This document shows, piece by piece, positions 1 to 8,824 of a stretch of 64,000 nt of DNA. Positions within the stretch are counted from its first letter, which is position 1; the number at the start of each line of letters is the position of its first letter. Made by a program: the position numbers and the translations under genes. The stretch is taken from positions 4,030,001 through 4,094,000 of the forward strand of contig NZ_CP137734.1 of the NCBI RefSeq assembly GCF_033406955.1, read 5' to 3'. Source of the DNA: Streptomyces violaceoruber (GTDB lineage: Bacteria; Actinomycetota; Actinomycetes; Streptomycetales; Streptomycetaceae). The notes below the pieces were generated by a model that was given only the letters and a program-made list of their open reading frames with translations, was not told where the DNA came from and did no database searches.

Positions 1-2
1 CC

Positions 3-1481
3 GTCGTCCTGCTCGGTGCCTGGCTGGGCCTGCTGGTCGTCGGCAACGTCCGGGCCCCGGTCGGCCCCATGAACACGACGATGACCCTGCGCCCGTCGCT
101 GGCCGGCGGCACGAAGATCAACGTCTCGCCGCTGGGCGCCCTCCAGCTCGACAGCCACGTCGCCCCGGTCCGCCTCGACGTCAACGTCGACCAGCTCGAC
201 CCCGCCCGCGCCCAGGCCCTCGTCGACCACCCCGAACGCCTCTCCGGGCTCCAGGACGAGGTCGCCCAGGACGTCGAGCACGGCACGCTCGACCTGGCCG
301 TCCGCTCCTGCGTGGCCGTCGTCACCGGCGCCACGGCCCTCGGCCTCGTCGTCTACCGCCGTCCCCGGCGCGCGCTCGCCGCCGGGGGACTCGCGCTCAC
401 CCTGCTGGTCGCTTCCGGCGGCACCGCCTACGCGACCTGGAACCCCGACTCCGTCCTGGAGCCGAAGTTCTCCGGGCTGCTCTCCTCCGCGCCCTCCCTG
501 GTCGGCAACGCGCGCAGCATCGTGACCGAGTTCGACGTCTACCAGAAGGAGCTGGCCCGGCTGGTCACCAACGTGACCAAGCTCTACGACGTCACCTCGA
601 CGCTCCCCGCCTACCAGCCCGACCCGACCACGATCCGCGTCCTGCACGTGTCGGACATCCACCTGAACCCGGCGAGCTGGAAGATCATCGGCTCGCTGGT
701 GGAGCAGTACAAGGTGAACGTGATCGTCGACTCGGGCGACACGATGGACCACGGCACGGCCGCGGAGAACGGCTTCCTGGACCCCGTCGAGGACCTCGGC
801 GCCCCCTACGTCTGGGTCCGCGGCAACCACGACTCCCGCGGCACCCAGGAGTACCTGAAGCACCTCAAGAACGTGCACGTCCTGGACGACGGCCACGCCC
901 GGACCGTCGCGGGCCTGCGCTTCGCCGGCATGGGCGACCCGCAGTACACCCCCGACCGCTCCAAGGCGGACGGCGCCGAGGCCTCCCAGGAACTGGCCGG
1001 CGCCCGCCTCGCCTCCGCCCTGCGCGACCAGAGCGCGGCCGGCACCCCCGTGGACATCGCCGTCGCCCACGAGCCCTCGGCCGCCCGCGAGGTCGACGGC
1101 GACGTGCCCCTCGTGCTCGCGGGGCACATCCACCACGAGGACATGGAGGTCATGAAGTACGGCACCCGGCTGCGCGTCGAGGGCTCCACCGGCGGCAGCG
1201 GCCTGCGCGCGGTCGAGGGCAAGTACCCCGACCCCATCCAGGCGTCCATCCTCTACTTCGACCGGGACTCCCGGCGCCTCCAGGCGTGGGACGAGATCAA
1301 GCTGGGCGGCCTGGGCCTGACGACGGCCGAGGTCAGCCGCCACCTGCCGAAGGAGAACCAGCCGGGCGCGACGCCGTCCCCCTCCGCCGGCAGCCCCTCT
1401 CCCTCCGGCACCGGCCCGTCCCCCTCCGGCACCCGCGCCTCCCCCACTGCCCCGGGCAGCCCCGCCCCCAGCACTCCGTAA
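3..1481 (+). CDS. Metallophosphoesterase, membrane-anchored (5' end outside window)
   Basis: The frame is open from the window edge, so the N-terminus is missing; the first ATG at 69 is internal to the open frame. The visible product starts inside a hydrophobic segment (VVLLGAWLGLLVVGNV), and two more hydrophobic stretches flank the basic loop YRRPRRALAAGG. The calcineurin-like phosphoesterase domain shows all metal-binding motifs: SDIH, SGDTMDHG, GNHDS and GHIHH. The C-terminus is a Ser/Pro-rich tail. The expected role is hydrolysis of phosphomono- or diesters at the membrane, with the domain probably outside the cytoplasm; the substrate cannot be told. The gene stands alone before a tRNA cluster. 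Confidence 0.85.
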   Translation, partial: VVLLGAWLGLLVVGNVRAPVGPMNTTMTLRPSLAGGTKINVSPLGALQLDSHVAPVRLDVNVDQLDPARAQALVDHPERLSGLQDEVAQDVEHGTLDLAVRSCVAVVTGATALGLVVYRRPRRALAAGGLALTLLVASGGTAYATWNPDSVLEPKFSGLLSSAPSLVGNARSIVTEFDVYQKELARLVTNVTKLYDVTSTLPAYQPDPTTIRVLHVSDIHLNPASWKIIGSLVEQYKVNVIVDSGDTMDHGTAAENGFLDPVEDLGAPYVWVRGNHDSRGTQEYLKHLKNVHVLDDGHARTVAGLRFAGMGDPQYTPDRSKADGAEASQELAGARLASALRDQSAAGTPVDIAVAHEPSAAREVDGDVPLVLAGHIHHEDMEVMKYGTRLRVEGSTGGSGLRAVEGKYPDPIQASILYFDRDSRRLQAWDEIKLGGLGLTTAEVSRHLPKENQPGATPSPSAGSPSPSGTGPSPSGTRASPTAPGSPAPSTP

Positions 1482-1561
1482 ACCGTTTTGGCGATACCTC
1501 CCGCCATCCCATATGCTTCTCACGTCCCCGACGCGCTGCGAAGCGCCCAGGCGGGCCGATA

Positions 1562-1634
1562 GCCCTCATCGTCTAGCGGCCTAGGACGCCGCCCTTTCAA
1601 GGCGGTAGCACGGGTTCGAATCCCGTTGGGGGCA
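1562..1634 (+). tRNA. tRNA-Glu (anticodon TTC)
   Basis: A 73-nt cloverleaf. The 7-bp acceptor stem GCCCTCA/TGGGGGC has one G-U pair, the anticodon loop CTTTCAA gives TTC, and the T-arm GGGTTCGAATCCC is present. No CCA is encoded. It is the first of three closely spaced tRNAs. Confidence 0.95.
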
Positions 1635-1668
1635 CGCAGTACATGTGCGACACTGTCGTACGAAGCTT

Positions 1669-1743
1669 GGTCCTGTGGAGCAGTTTGGAGTGCTCGCCAC
1701 CCTGTCAAGGTGGAGGCCGCGGGTTCAAATCCCGTCAGGACCG
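1669..1743 (+). tRNA. tRNA-Asp (anticodon GTC)
   Basis: Acceptor stem GGTCCTG/CAGGACC, anticodon loop CTGTCAA (GTC), T-arm GGGTTCAAATCCC, 75 nt. The same 75-nt gene recurs at 6028. Confidence 0.95.
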
Positions 1744-1767
1744 CTGAGGTTTCACGTGAAACCTCGC

Positions 1768-1841
1768 GGCTGGGTAGCTCAGTTGGTACGAGCGATCGCC
1801 TGAAAAGCGATAGGTCGCCGGTTCGACCCCGGCCCCAGCCA
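1768..1841 (+). tRNA. tRNA-Phe (anticodon GAA)
   Basis: Acceptor stem GGCTGGG/CCCAGCC, anticodon loop CTGAAAA (GAA), T-arm ending CCGGTTCGACCCCGG. It is followed within 6 nt by a terminator. Confidence 0.95.
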
Positions 1842-1846
1842 CAGCA

Positions 1847-1878
1847 AAGGCCCCGATCCTCGGATCGGGGCCTTGTTG
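1847..1878 (+). terminator. Rho-independent terminator of the tRNA cluster
   Basis: A 13-bp inverted repeat (AAGGCCCCGATCC / GGATCGGGGCCTT) with a 2-nt centre, followed by TTGTTGT. It lies directly after tRNA-Phe. Confidence 0.85.
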
Positions 1879-1950
1879 TCGTCGCCCGGGCCGACGCCGC
1901 GGCAAAAGCGTTCGCCAGGTTTTTCCCGAGGATGAGATCCTGGAACCCGT

Positions 1951-4900
1951 ATGTCTACGCATCCTGCCCCCGCCCTCGGCACCCTCGCCCCCCGGCTGAC
2001 CGAGCTGTCGCTGCGCGACGCGCACCGGCTCGGCCGCAGGCTGGAGGGTGCGCGGAAGATCCGCAAGCCGGAGGCCCGCGCCGCCGTCCTCGCCGAGATC
2101 GAGACGGAGGTGGCCAAGGCCGAACAGCGCATCGGCGAACGCCGGGCGCGGGTTCCGGCCGTCAGCTACCCCGAGCAGCTCCCGGTCAGCCAGAAGAAGG
2201 ACGAGATCGCGGCGGCCATCCGCGATCACCAGGTCGTGATCGTCGCCGGTGAGACGGGGTCCGGCAAGACCACCCAGATCCCGAAGATCTGTGTCGAGCT
2301 GGGCCGTGGTGTCCGCGGCATGATCGGGCACACCCAGCCCCGCCGGATCGCCGCGCGCACCGTCGCCGAGCGGGTCGCGGACGAGCTGGACACCCCGCTC
2401 GGGGAGACCGTCGGCTGGAAGGTGCGGTTCACCGACCAGGTGAACCCGGAGTCCACCTTCATCAAGCTGATGACGGACGGCATCCTGCTCGCCGAGATCC
2501 AGACCGACCGCGAGCTGCGCGCCTACGACACGATCATCATCGACGAGGCCCACGAGCGGTCCCTCAACATCGACTTCCTGCTGGGCTACCTCGCCCAGCT
2601 GCTGCCCAAGCGGCCGGACCTGAAGGTCGTCATCACCTCGGCGACCATCGACCCGGAGCGCTTCTCGCGCCATTTCGGCGACGCCCCGATCGTCGAGGTC
2701 AGCGGACGCACCTATCCCGTGGAGGTGCGCTACCGGCCACTCCTCGAGGAGGACGGCGACGACGCCGACCGCGACCAGATCACGGCCATCACCGACGCCG
2801 TCGAGGAGCTGATGGGCGAGGGCAAGGGCGACATCCTCGTCTTCCTCTCCGGCGAGCGCGAGATCCGGGACACGGCCGACGCGCTGGAGAAGAAGAAGTA
2901 CAGATTCACCGAGGTACTGCCGCTGTACGCGCGGCTCTCGCACGCCGAGCAGCACCGCGTCTTCCAGCAGCACACCGGGCGCCGGATCGTCCTGGCGACC
3001 AACGTCGCCGAGACCTCCCTCACCGTGCCGGGCATCAAGTACGTCATCGACCCCGGCTTCGCCCGCATCTCCCGCTACAGCCACCGCACCAAGGTCCAGC
3101 GGCTGCCCATCGAGCCGGTCTCGCAGGCCAGCGCCAACCAGCGCAAGGGCCGCTGCGGCCGTACGTCCGACGGCATCTGCATCCGGCTGTACTCCGAGGA
3201 CGACTTCACCGCGCGCCCCGAGTTCACGGACGCGGAGATCCTCCGGACCAACCTCGCCTCCGTCATCCTCCAGATGACCGCGGCCGGCCTCGGCGAGATC
3301 GAGAAGTTCCCGTTCATCGACCCGCCGGACCACCGCAACATCCGCGACGGCGTGCAACTGCTCCAGGAGCTGGGCGCACTCGACCCGGCGCAGAAGGACG
3401 TACGCAAGCGGCTGACCGACACCGGCCGCAAGCTCGCCCAGCTGCCCGTCGACCCGCGGCTGGCCCGGATGGTGCTGGAGGCGGACAAGAACGGCTGTGT
3501 CCGCGAGGTCATGGTCATAGCCGCCGCGCTGTCGATCCAGGACCCGCGGGAGCGCCCGGCGGAGAAGCAGGCCCAGGCCGACCAGCAGCACGCCCGGTTC
3601 AAGGACGAGAGCAGCGACTTCCTCGCCTTCCTGAACCTCTGGCGCTATGTCCGCGAGCAGCAGAAGGAGCGCGGCTCGTCGTCCTTCCGCCGGATGTGCA
3701 AGCAGGAGTACCTCAACTTCCTGCGCATCCGCGAGTGGCAGGACATCTACACGCAGCTGCGCACGGTCGCCAAGCAGATGGGCATCCACCTCAACGACGA
3801 GGAGCACCCCGCACCCGACGACCGCGTCCACGTGTCCCTGCTGGCCGGACTGCTGTCCCACGTCGGTATGAAGGACGTCAAGGACGCCGGAGGGGAGGGC
3901 GGGAGGAACACCGGGAAGAACGAGTACCTGGGCGCGCGCAACGCCAAGTTCGCGATCTTCCCGGGCTCCGCGCTCTTCAAGAAGCCCCCGCGGTTCGTGA
4001 TGTCGGCGGAGCTGGTGGAGACCTCCCGGCTCTGGGCCCGCGTCAACGCGAAGATCGAGCCCGAGTGGGTGGAGCCGCTCGCCGGGCACCTCCTCAAGCG
4101 CACCTACAGCGAACCGCACTGGGAGAAGGACCAGGCGGCGGTGATGGCGTACGAGAAGGTCACGCTGTACGGCGTACCGATCGTGGCGCAGCGCAAGGTG
4201 AACTACGGGCGGATCGATCCGGAGATCAGCCGCGAGCTGTTCATCCGCAACGCCCTGGTGGAGGGCGACTGGCGCACCCACCACAAGTTCTTCGCCGACA
4301 ACCGCAGGCTCCTGACCGAGGTCGAGGAGCTGGAGCACCGGGCGCGGCGCCGGGACATCCTGGTCGACGACGAGACGCTGTACGACTTCTACGACCAGCG
4401 GGTGCCCGAACACGTCGTCTCCGGTGCGCACTTCGACTCGTGGTGGAAGCACAAGCGGCACGAGCAGCCCGACTTCCTCGACTTCGAGCGCGAGATGCTC
4501 ATCAACGAGAAGGCGGGGGCGGTCACCAAGGACGACTATCCGGACTCCTGGCGGCAGGGGCCGCTGAAGTTCCGGGTGACGTACCAGTTCGAGCCGGGCG
4601 CGGACGCCGACGGTGTGACCGTGCACGTGCCGCTCCAGGTGCTCAACCAGGTCACGGACGAGGGCTTCGACTGGCAGATCCCGGGCCTGCGCGAGCAGGT
4701 CGTCACGGAGCTGATCCGCTCCCTGCCCAAGCCGGTCCGCCGTAACTACGTACCCGCGCCGAACTACGCCCAGGCGTTCCTGGACCGTGCCGTGCCCCTT
4801 CAGGAGCCGCTGACGGTGACCATGGCGCGGGAGCTGAAGCGCATGGTGGGGGTGCCGTTCGACGCGGAGGACTTCGACTGGTCGAAGGTCCCCGACCATC

Positions 4901-5934
4901 TGAAGATCACGTTCCGGATCGTCGACGAGCGGCGCCGCAAGCTGGCCGAGGACAAGGACCTGGAGGCGCTGAAGCTCCGGCTGCGCCCGAAGGCGCGCAA
5001 GGCGTTGTCGCAGGCCGCGGCGGCCACGGCGGAACGCAGCGGAGGCGAGTCCCTGGAGCGCTCCGGGCTGACGGACTGGACGATCGGCACGCTGACCCGG
5101 GTCTTCGAGACCCGCCGGGCCGGTCAGCCGGTGAAGGCGTACCCGGCGCTGGTGGACGACGGTCCGAAGGCGGACACCGTCTCCGTCCGCCTCTTCGACA
5201 CCGAGGCCGAGCAGGCGCAGGCGATGTGGAGGGGCACGCGGCGGCTGATCCTGCGCAACATCCCGGTCAACCCCGCGAAGTTCGCGTCCGAAAAGCTGAC
5301 CAACCAGCAGAAGCTGGGCCTGTCCGCGAATCCGCACGGTTCGATCCAGGCCCTGTTCGACGACTGCGCCACGGCGGCGGCGGACAAGCTGATCGCGGAC
5401 TTCGGCGGCCCGGCCTGGGACGAGGAGTCGTACCGCAAGCTCTACGACAGGGTCCGCGCGGAGATCGTCGACACGACCGTCCGTACGGTGGGGCAGGTGC
5501 AGCAGGTGCTGGCGGCCTGGCAGGCCTGTGAGCGCCGCCTGAAGGCGGTACGCAGCCCGGCGCTGCTGGCCAACCTCCAGGACGTACGGGGACAGCTGGA
5601 CGCGCTGGTGAAGCCCGGCTTCGTCACGGAGGCCGGGATCAAGCGACTGCCGGACCTGATGCGCTACCTGGTCGCCGCGGACCGCCGGCTGCAGCAGATG
5701 CCGACCGGCGTGCAGCGGGACACGTCCCGCATGGAGAAGGTCCACGAGATGCGGGACGAATACGCGTGGCTCCTCGAGCAGATGCCGCAGGGGCGGCCGG
5801 TGCCCCGGCAGGTCCTGGAGGTCCGCTGGATGATCGAGGAGCTGCGGGTCAGCTATTTCGCCCACGCGCTGGGCACGGCCTACCCCGTCTCCGACAAGCG
5901 GATCGTGAAGGCCATCGACGCCCTCGCGCCGTGA
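1951..5934 (+). CDS. hrpA: ATP-dependent RNA helicase HrpA (DEAH box)
   Basis: At 1327 residues this is the length of bacterial HrpA proteins. In order: Walker A GETGSGKTTQIPK near residue 95, DEAH box (IIIDEAHERS), motif III SAT, the helicase C-terminal domain with the SLTVPGI and QRKGRCGR motifs, the HA2 and OB-fold region, and the long DUF3418-type C-terminal part typical of HrpA. The expected role is ATP-driven unwinding of RNA or mRNPs in the cytosol. The ATG at 1951 has only a weak purine-rich leader. The gene is single, and a second tRNA-Asp follows 94 nt downstream. A very long antisense open frame across it is a GC-bias shadow. Confidence 0.95.
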   Translation: MSTHPAPALGTLAPRLTELSLRDAHRLGRRLEGARKIRKPEARAAVLAEIETEVAKAEQRIGERRARVPAVSYPEQLPVSQKKDEIAAAIRDHQVVIVAGETGSGKTTQIPKICVELGRGVRGMIGHTQPRRIAARTVAERVADELDTPLGETVGWKVRFTDQVNPESTFIKLMTDGILLAEIQTDRELRAYDTIIIDEAHERSLNIDFLLGYLAQLLPKRPDLKVVITSATIDPERFSRHFGDAPIVEVSGRTYPVEVRYRPLLEEDGDDADRDQITAITDAVEELMGEGKGDILVFLSGEREIRDTADALEKKKYRFTEVLPLYARLSHAEQHRVFQQHTGRRIVLATNVAETSLTVPGIKYVIDPGFARISRYSHRTKVQRLPIEPVSQASANQRKGRCGRTSDGICIRLYSEDDFTARPEFTDAEILRTNLASVILQMTAAGLGEIEKFPFIDPPDHRNIRDGVQLLQELGALDPAQKDVRKRLTDTGRKLAQLPVDPRLARMVLEADKNGCVREVMVIAAALSIQDPRERPAEKQAQADQQHARFKDESSDFLAFLNLWRYVREQQKERGSSSFRRMCKQEYLNFLRIREWQDIYTQLRTVAKQMGIHLNDEEHPAPDDRVHVSLLAGLLSHVGMKDVKDAGGEGGRNTGKNEYLGARNAKFAIFPGSALFKKPPRFVMSAELVETSRLWARVNAKIEPEWVEPLAGHLLKRTYSEPHWEKDQAAVMAYEKVTLYGVPIVAQRKVNYGRIDPEISRELFIRNALVEGDWRTHHKFFADNRRLLTEVEELEHRARRRDILVDDETLYDFYDQRVPEHVVSGAHFDSWWKHKRHEQPDFLDFEREMLINEKAGAVTKDDYPDSWRQGPLKFRVTYQFEPGADADGVTVHVPLQVLNQVTDEGFDWQIPGLREQVVTELIRSLPKPVRRNYVPAPNYAQAFLDRAVPLQEPLTVTMARELKRMVGVPFDAEDFDWSKVPDHLKITFRIVDERRRKLAEDKDLEALKLRLRPKARKALSQAAAATAERSGGESLERSGLTDWTIGTLTRVFETRRAGQPVKAYPALVDDGPKADTVSVRLFDTEAEQAQAMWRGTRRLILRNIPVNPAKFASEKLTNQQKLGLSANPHGSIQALFDDCATAAADKLIADFGGPAWDEESYRKLYDRVRAEIVDTTVRTVGQVQQVLAAWQACERRLKAVRSPALLANLQDVRGQLDALVKPGFVTEAGIKRLPDLMRYLVAADRRLQQMPTGVQRDTSRMEKVHEMRDEYAWLLEQMPQGRPVPRQVLEVRWMIEELRVSYFAHALGTAYPVSDKRIVKAIDALAP

Positions 5935-6027
5935 CGAGGCCCGTACGGAGGGTGAGTTCGACCGGCGGCCCACCCTCCTGTACAGTCTCTTCTCGCAGCG
6001 CAACGCAGAAAAAGCGCCGCGAAACCT

Positions 6028-6102
6028 GGTCCTGTGGAGCAGTTTGGAGTGCTCGCCACCCTGTCAAGGTGGAGGCCGCGGGTTCAAATCCCGTCAGGAC
6101 CG
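6028..6102 (+). tRNA. tRNA-Asp (anticodon GTC), second copy
   Basis: Identical to the tRNA-Asp at 1669 across all 75 nt. Its 3' end (CCCGTC AGGACCGC) is partly duplicated downstream with the terminator, in the repeat at 6090-6209. Confidence 0.95.
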
Positions 6103-6106
6103 CAGT

Positions 6107-6145
6107 GAAGAAGCCCCGCCCGAGCAATCGGCGCGGGGCTTCTTC
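6107..6145 (+). terminator. Terminator of tRNA-Asp, copy 1
   Basis: A 13-bp stem GAAGAAGCCCCGC / GCGGGGCTTCTTC with a 13-nt loop, 4 nt after the tRNA discriminator base. Confidence 0.85.
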
Positions 6146-6170
6146 GTGTCCCGTCGGGACCGCAGTGAAC

Positions 6171-6203
6171 GCCCCGCACCGGGCAATCGGTGCGGGGCCT
6201 CTT
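6171..6203 (+). terminator. Terminator hairpin, duplicated copy 2
   Basis: A 10-bp stem GCCCCGCACC / GGTGCGGGGC followed by CTCTTCATT. It arose with the 60-bp duplication. A further hairpin, CGCCCTGAG/CTCAGGGCG, lies at 6245-6267. Confidence 0.65.
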
Positions 6204-6350
6204 CATTGCCGGGGCCGGTCCTGGACCGGTCCGGGACCGGCAAACGCCCTGAGTGACCCTCAGGGCGCCTCTCGCGGCCTTGACGGCGTCACTTTCGCTC
6301 GGTACTCCAAAGGCAGGGCACAACCCCCGTGTGGCCCCTGGAGGTGGCGT

Positions 6351-6545
6351 ATGGCGGCATCGGTCAGGCACGAGACGCGGGCCCTGCTCCGCGCGCATCT
6401 GTCGGCCGCGTCGTCGTACGGTCACGTGACGCGGCACTGTCCGATCTGCCACCGGCTCCTGCGGCTCGCACTGGACTCGCCGGCCCCACAGTCTCCGACA
6501 GGCCGTCAAGAGGGCGTCGACGACGGGAGCGCGCCCACGGCATGA
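6351..6545 (+). CDS. Small conserved actinobacterial protein (DUF6274-like)
   Basis: 64 residues, starting MAASVRHETRALLRAHLS with a CPICHRLLRLAL segment in the middle. The ATG at 6351 has an ideal ribosome site, GGAGG with 6-nt spacing, which separates it from the longer open frame running in from the left. From memory this resembles a short Streptomyces family (DUF6274) found next to bldC; I cannot confirm it. The CPxCH motif suggests metal binding or a structural role, but this alone shows no function. It converges on bldC. Confidence 0.65.
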   Translation: MAASVRHETRALLRAHLSAASSYGHVTRHCPICHRLLRLALDSPAPQSPTGRQEGVDDGSAPTA

Positions 6546-6860
6546 AACCGCGCGGCCCCAACACCCTTGCCCCGCAGACCTCCTGGAGGCCACGCCTCCA
6601 TTAGCGCACCGGCGCCGGATCCAACAACCGCCGTGGCGTGTGACGGGTGTCACCGTATGAGTTTTTGGAACCGTGGCACTTACGACTCCCCTACAACTGA
6701 TCAATTTAATATGTGCAATTGCACCACCTTCGCAGTGCCCGCACAGCCGATCCGACACCCCTCCCCAGACTCCGACAAGCCCGGACACAGGACAGGACAC
6801 GGACCCGCACACTGCCCCCCACACTGCCCCGGACACCGACCCGGGCTCGGGCCCGGGCAC
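6546..6860. other. Intergenic region between the DUF6274-like gene and the bldC terminator
   Basis: No convincing gene. It holds an AT-rich patch (6695-6720, ...TTTAATATG...), unusual for this genome, and a low-complexity tract at 6745-6860 made of repeated CCGGACAC, CACACTGCCCC and CCCGGGC units that is open in several frames. I find no ribosome site in front of any of these frames. Confidence 0.5.
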
Positions 6861-6898
6861 AAAAAAATCGCGCTGGACCCGGCGGAGTCCAGCGCGAT
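6861..6898 (-). terminator. Rho-independent terminator of bldC
   Basis: On the minus strand, an 11-bp stem TCGCGCTGGAC / GTCCAGCGCGA is followed by seven T residues (A run 6861-6867 on the plus strand). It lies 105 nt past the bldC stop and is among the strongest intrinsic terminators in the window. Confidence 0.9.
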
Positions 6899-7003
6899 CA
6901 ACGACGCACCTCTGTTGGGGCAGGGACGGCGTCGCTTGGAGCTGTGGTTCCGGGCGCCGCGACAGGTTGGGGGACCCGCCGTTCTGCCCGGTTATTCAGT
7001 TGT

Positions 7004-7210
7004 TCAGGCCTCGCTGCGCTGCTGCGGAATGCCCGCGAGCAGAGCGCGGACCTCGGCTTCGCGGTAGCGGCGATGCCCGCCGAGCGTGCGGATCGACGTG
7101 AGCTTGCCGGCCTTCGCCCAGCGCGTGACCGTCTTCGGGTCGACGCGGAACATGGTGGCGACCTCAGCCGGGGTCAGCAGCGGCTCGGCATCAGGGGTGC
7201 GAGCGGTCAT
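7004..7210 (-). CDS. bldC: Developmental transcriptional regulator BldC (MerR-like HTH)
   Basis: 68 residues, recognisable as the Streptomyces BldC protein: MTARTPDAEPLLTPAEVATM, then a winged HTH (VATMFRVDPKTVTRWAKAGK) and the wing segment IRTLGGHRRYREAEV, ending IPQQRSEA. BldC is known to bind directly repeated DNA sites cooperatively and to hold back premature sporulation. The start at 7210 gives the known BldC N-terminus; the in-frame ATG 13 codons upstream is less likely. It is monocistronic, with its own terminator at 6861-6898 and a 533-nt upstream region. Confidence 0.95.
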   Translation of the reverse strand: MTARTPDAEPLLTPAEVATMFRVDPKTVTRWAKAGKLTSIRTLGGHRRYREAEVRALLAGIPQQRSEA

Positions 7211-7743
7211 GAGCGGCCTCCTCGGGAGAACCGAACCTTCTCGGTTCATTCCTCTAAATTCTGCACCTTGACCCGCGTTGCCCGAAATGGCGGACGCGAG
7301 TCGAGTCGGTTATAGGACGAACGGCTTGTCCTCGGCACTACAACTACACCATCTGTCCAGCCGCGTCGGCCAAACCGATGGAATTGCCCTCCCAGGTGTT
7401 CATCAGCGACGGAAGCCGATGGACCATGCCATAGCGGACAGTCACGCCTCTGTGACGATCAGTCACAGGGGCGCTCAGGAGTCACCAGACCCCCCAAAGC
7501 GTGCAATGCTGAGATTCCACCCACAGTGCATCACGGCAGGACGGAAGGAGCCCTCCCCGGGCTCCTTGTCCTATTTTGGCATGAGGAGGGGGAAGCGGCG
7601 CAAGAGTGATGTACGTGCGGTCCGTCACGCTTGACTCAAACGCCCGGATCGGGACCTACGTCCCTTGTCGGCAAGAGATCAGCCCACACCGGGCGGGTGT
7701 CGGAGCGGAAGACGAAACCCCACATCGGGCGGTACGTCAAACG
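7211..7743. promoter_or_regulatory. bldC: bldC upstream region with inverted repeats
   Basis: No gene is evident in these 533 nt. Two structures stand out. At 7447-7472 there is an inverted repeat with core TGTGAC-N5-GTCACA. At 7545-7567 a 9-bp stem AAGGAGCCC/GGGCTCCTT is followed on the plus strand by GTCCTATTTT, which looks like a terminator reading left to right although no plus-strand gene precedes it. The bldC promoter should lie here. Confidence 0.5.
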
Positions 7744-8595
7744 TCAGTTCGCCGAGCGCCGGTCCCGGACCGCCCGCCAGCGCTCCACCAGCCGCCCGTA
7801 CGCCGCCCCCGCGGCAACCCCGTCGCCGTGGCGCAGCGCCTCGATCCCCTCGGCCACGTCCGCCGCGGAGTGGTCCGCCTCCAACTCGCCGGCCGGCAGG
7901 GCGTGCACCAGTCCGCCGTAGTCCAGCTCGACCAGGGAACGCGGGTGGAACTCCTCCAGCCAGCGCCCCACATCCACCAGGCCGTCGATGAGCGGCCCCT
8001 CGTCCACGGCCTCCCGCAGGGCCCGCAGCCCCCGGGCCACCCGCCGGCGGGCCTGCACCATGGGTGTGCGGTAGCGCAGCACCGGTGCGGTCGCCGCCTC
8101 GTCGCCGCCGCCCTCGTCGTACTCCCGCTCCGCGTCGGAGACCAGCACGAACCAGTTGATCGGCACCTGCCAGGTGGCCGTGCGGATCCAGGGCCGGGCG
8201 TCCGGGTTGCGCTCCAGCCAGCGCTCGTAGTCCTGCGCGCTCTGGCGGCGTACGACGGGTGGGATCAGGGCGTCCAGGACCGGCTCCGGGAAGTCCTCGG
8301 CCACCTCGCCCAGGGCCTGCCAGCCGCGCAGCCGGGTCCGCCAGGGGCAGACGCAGACCACGCCGTCCACCTCGGTCACGAAGGCGTCGGCGCTCTCGTG
8401 CACCGGCACCGCCACCGGCGGGGTGGGCAGCAGGTCGGCCAGCGAGCGGCGCAGCTCGTCCTGGTAGGAGGGCCGGCCGGGGCGGCGGGCGTAGCGGGTC
8501 CAGTGGGCGCGCTCCTCGTCGGGGAAGGCCGCCAGCGGCTCGTACACGCGCAGGTACGCCGCGTACGGGACGATCACCGAGGACACCTTGGGCAC
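7744..8595 (-). CDS. Conserved hypothetical protein
   Basis: 283 residues, soluble, no signal peptide or membrane segment. It begins MPKVSSVIVPYAAYLRVYEPL and has a Trp-rich middle (RPWIRTATWQVPINWFVLVSDAER) followed by an acidic patch (EREYDEGGGDE). The tail (LERNPDARP, LVELDYGGLVHAL) shows no catalytic motif I recognise. It lies between bldC and vdh, divergent from vdh, in the place where Streptomyces genomes carry a conserved gene of unknown function. I do not know its role. Confidence 0.8.
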   Translation of the reverse strand: MPKVSSVIVPYAAYLRVYEPLAAFPDEERAHWTRYARRPGRPSYQDELRRSLADLLPTPPVAVPVHESADAFVTEVDGVVCVCPWRTRLRGWQALGEVAEDFPEPVLDALIPPVVRRQSAQDYERWLERNPDARPWIRTATWQVPINWFVLVSDAEREYDEGGGDEAATAPVLRYRTPMVQARRRVARGLRALREAVDEGPLIDGLVDVGRWLEEFHPRSLVELDYGGLVHALPAGELEADHSAADVAEGIEALRHGDGVAAGAAYGRLVERWRAVRDRRSAN

Positions 8596-8824
8596 GCCTG
8601 CTCCCTCCCCCGCGCACCGACGCGAAAACCTGTGGAAACCCGTGGAAACGGATCACAAAGGCGCGGGAATCTCTGCAAATCGTCGCACGCCCGTACTCCG
8701 TGCGGAGGTGATCCTGAGCACTGTGCGGCGGGCCGGTACACCCAGGCTCTAATCTCGTGCCACAGTCCCCGCCACCTTCACGGGGCCTGCCACCCATCGC
8801 CGCACCTACACAGGAGTCACCACC

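Larger units (their letters stand above)
6090..6209 (+). repeat. 60-bp tandem duplication of tRNA 3' end plus terminator
   Basis: Two 60-bp units (6090-6149 and 6150-6209) each contain a CCCGTC(A/G)GGACCGCAGTGAA tract, the last bases of tRNA-Asp, followed by a GCCCCGC hairpin around CAATCGG. The second unit has diverged but keeps stem complementarity. It cannot be a tRNA, because only about 13 nt of the gene are present. Confidence 0.8.

Noticed and set aside
1735..6003. A 1422-codon open frame antisense to hrpA
   Set aside because: Pure shadow of a high-GC gene: composition is that of a complementary frame, there is no ribosome site, and it runs over two tRNA genes.
6701..6901. A small minus-strand Cys/Pro/Gly-rich ORF upstream of the bldC terminator
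   Set aside because: It arises from the CCGGACAC-type low-complexity tract and spans the bldC terminator; no ribosome site.
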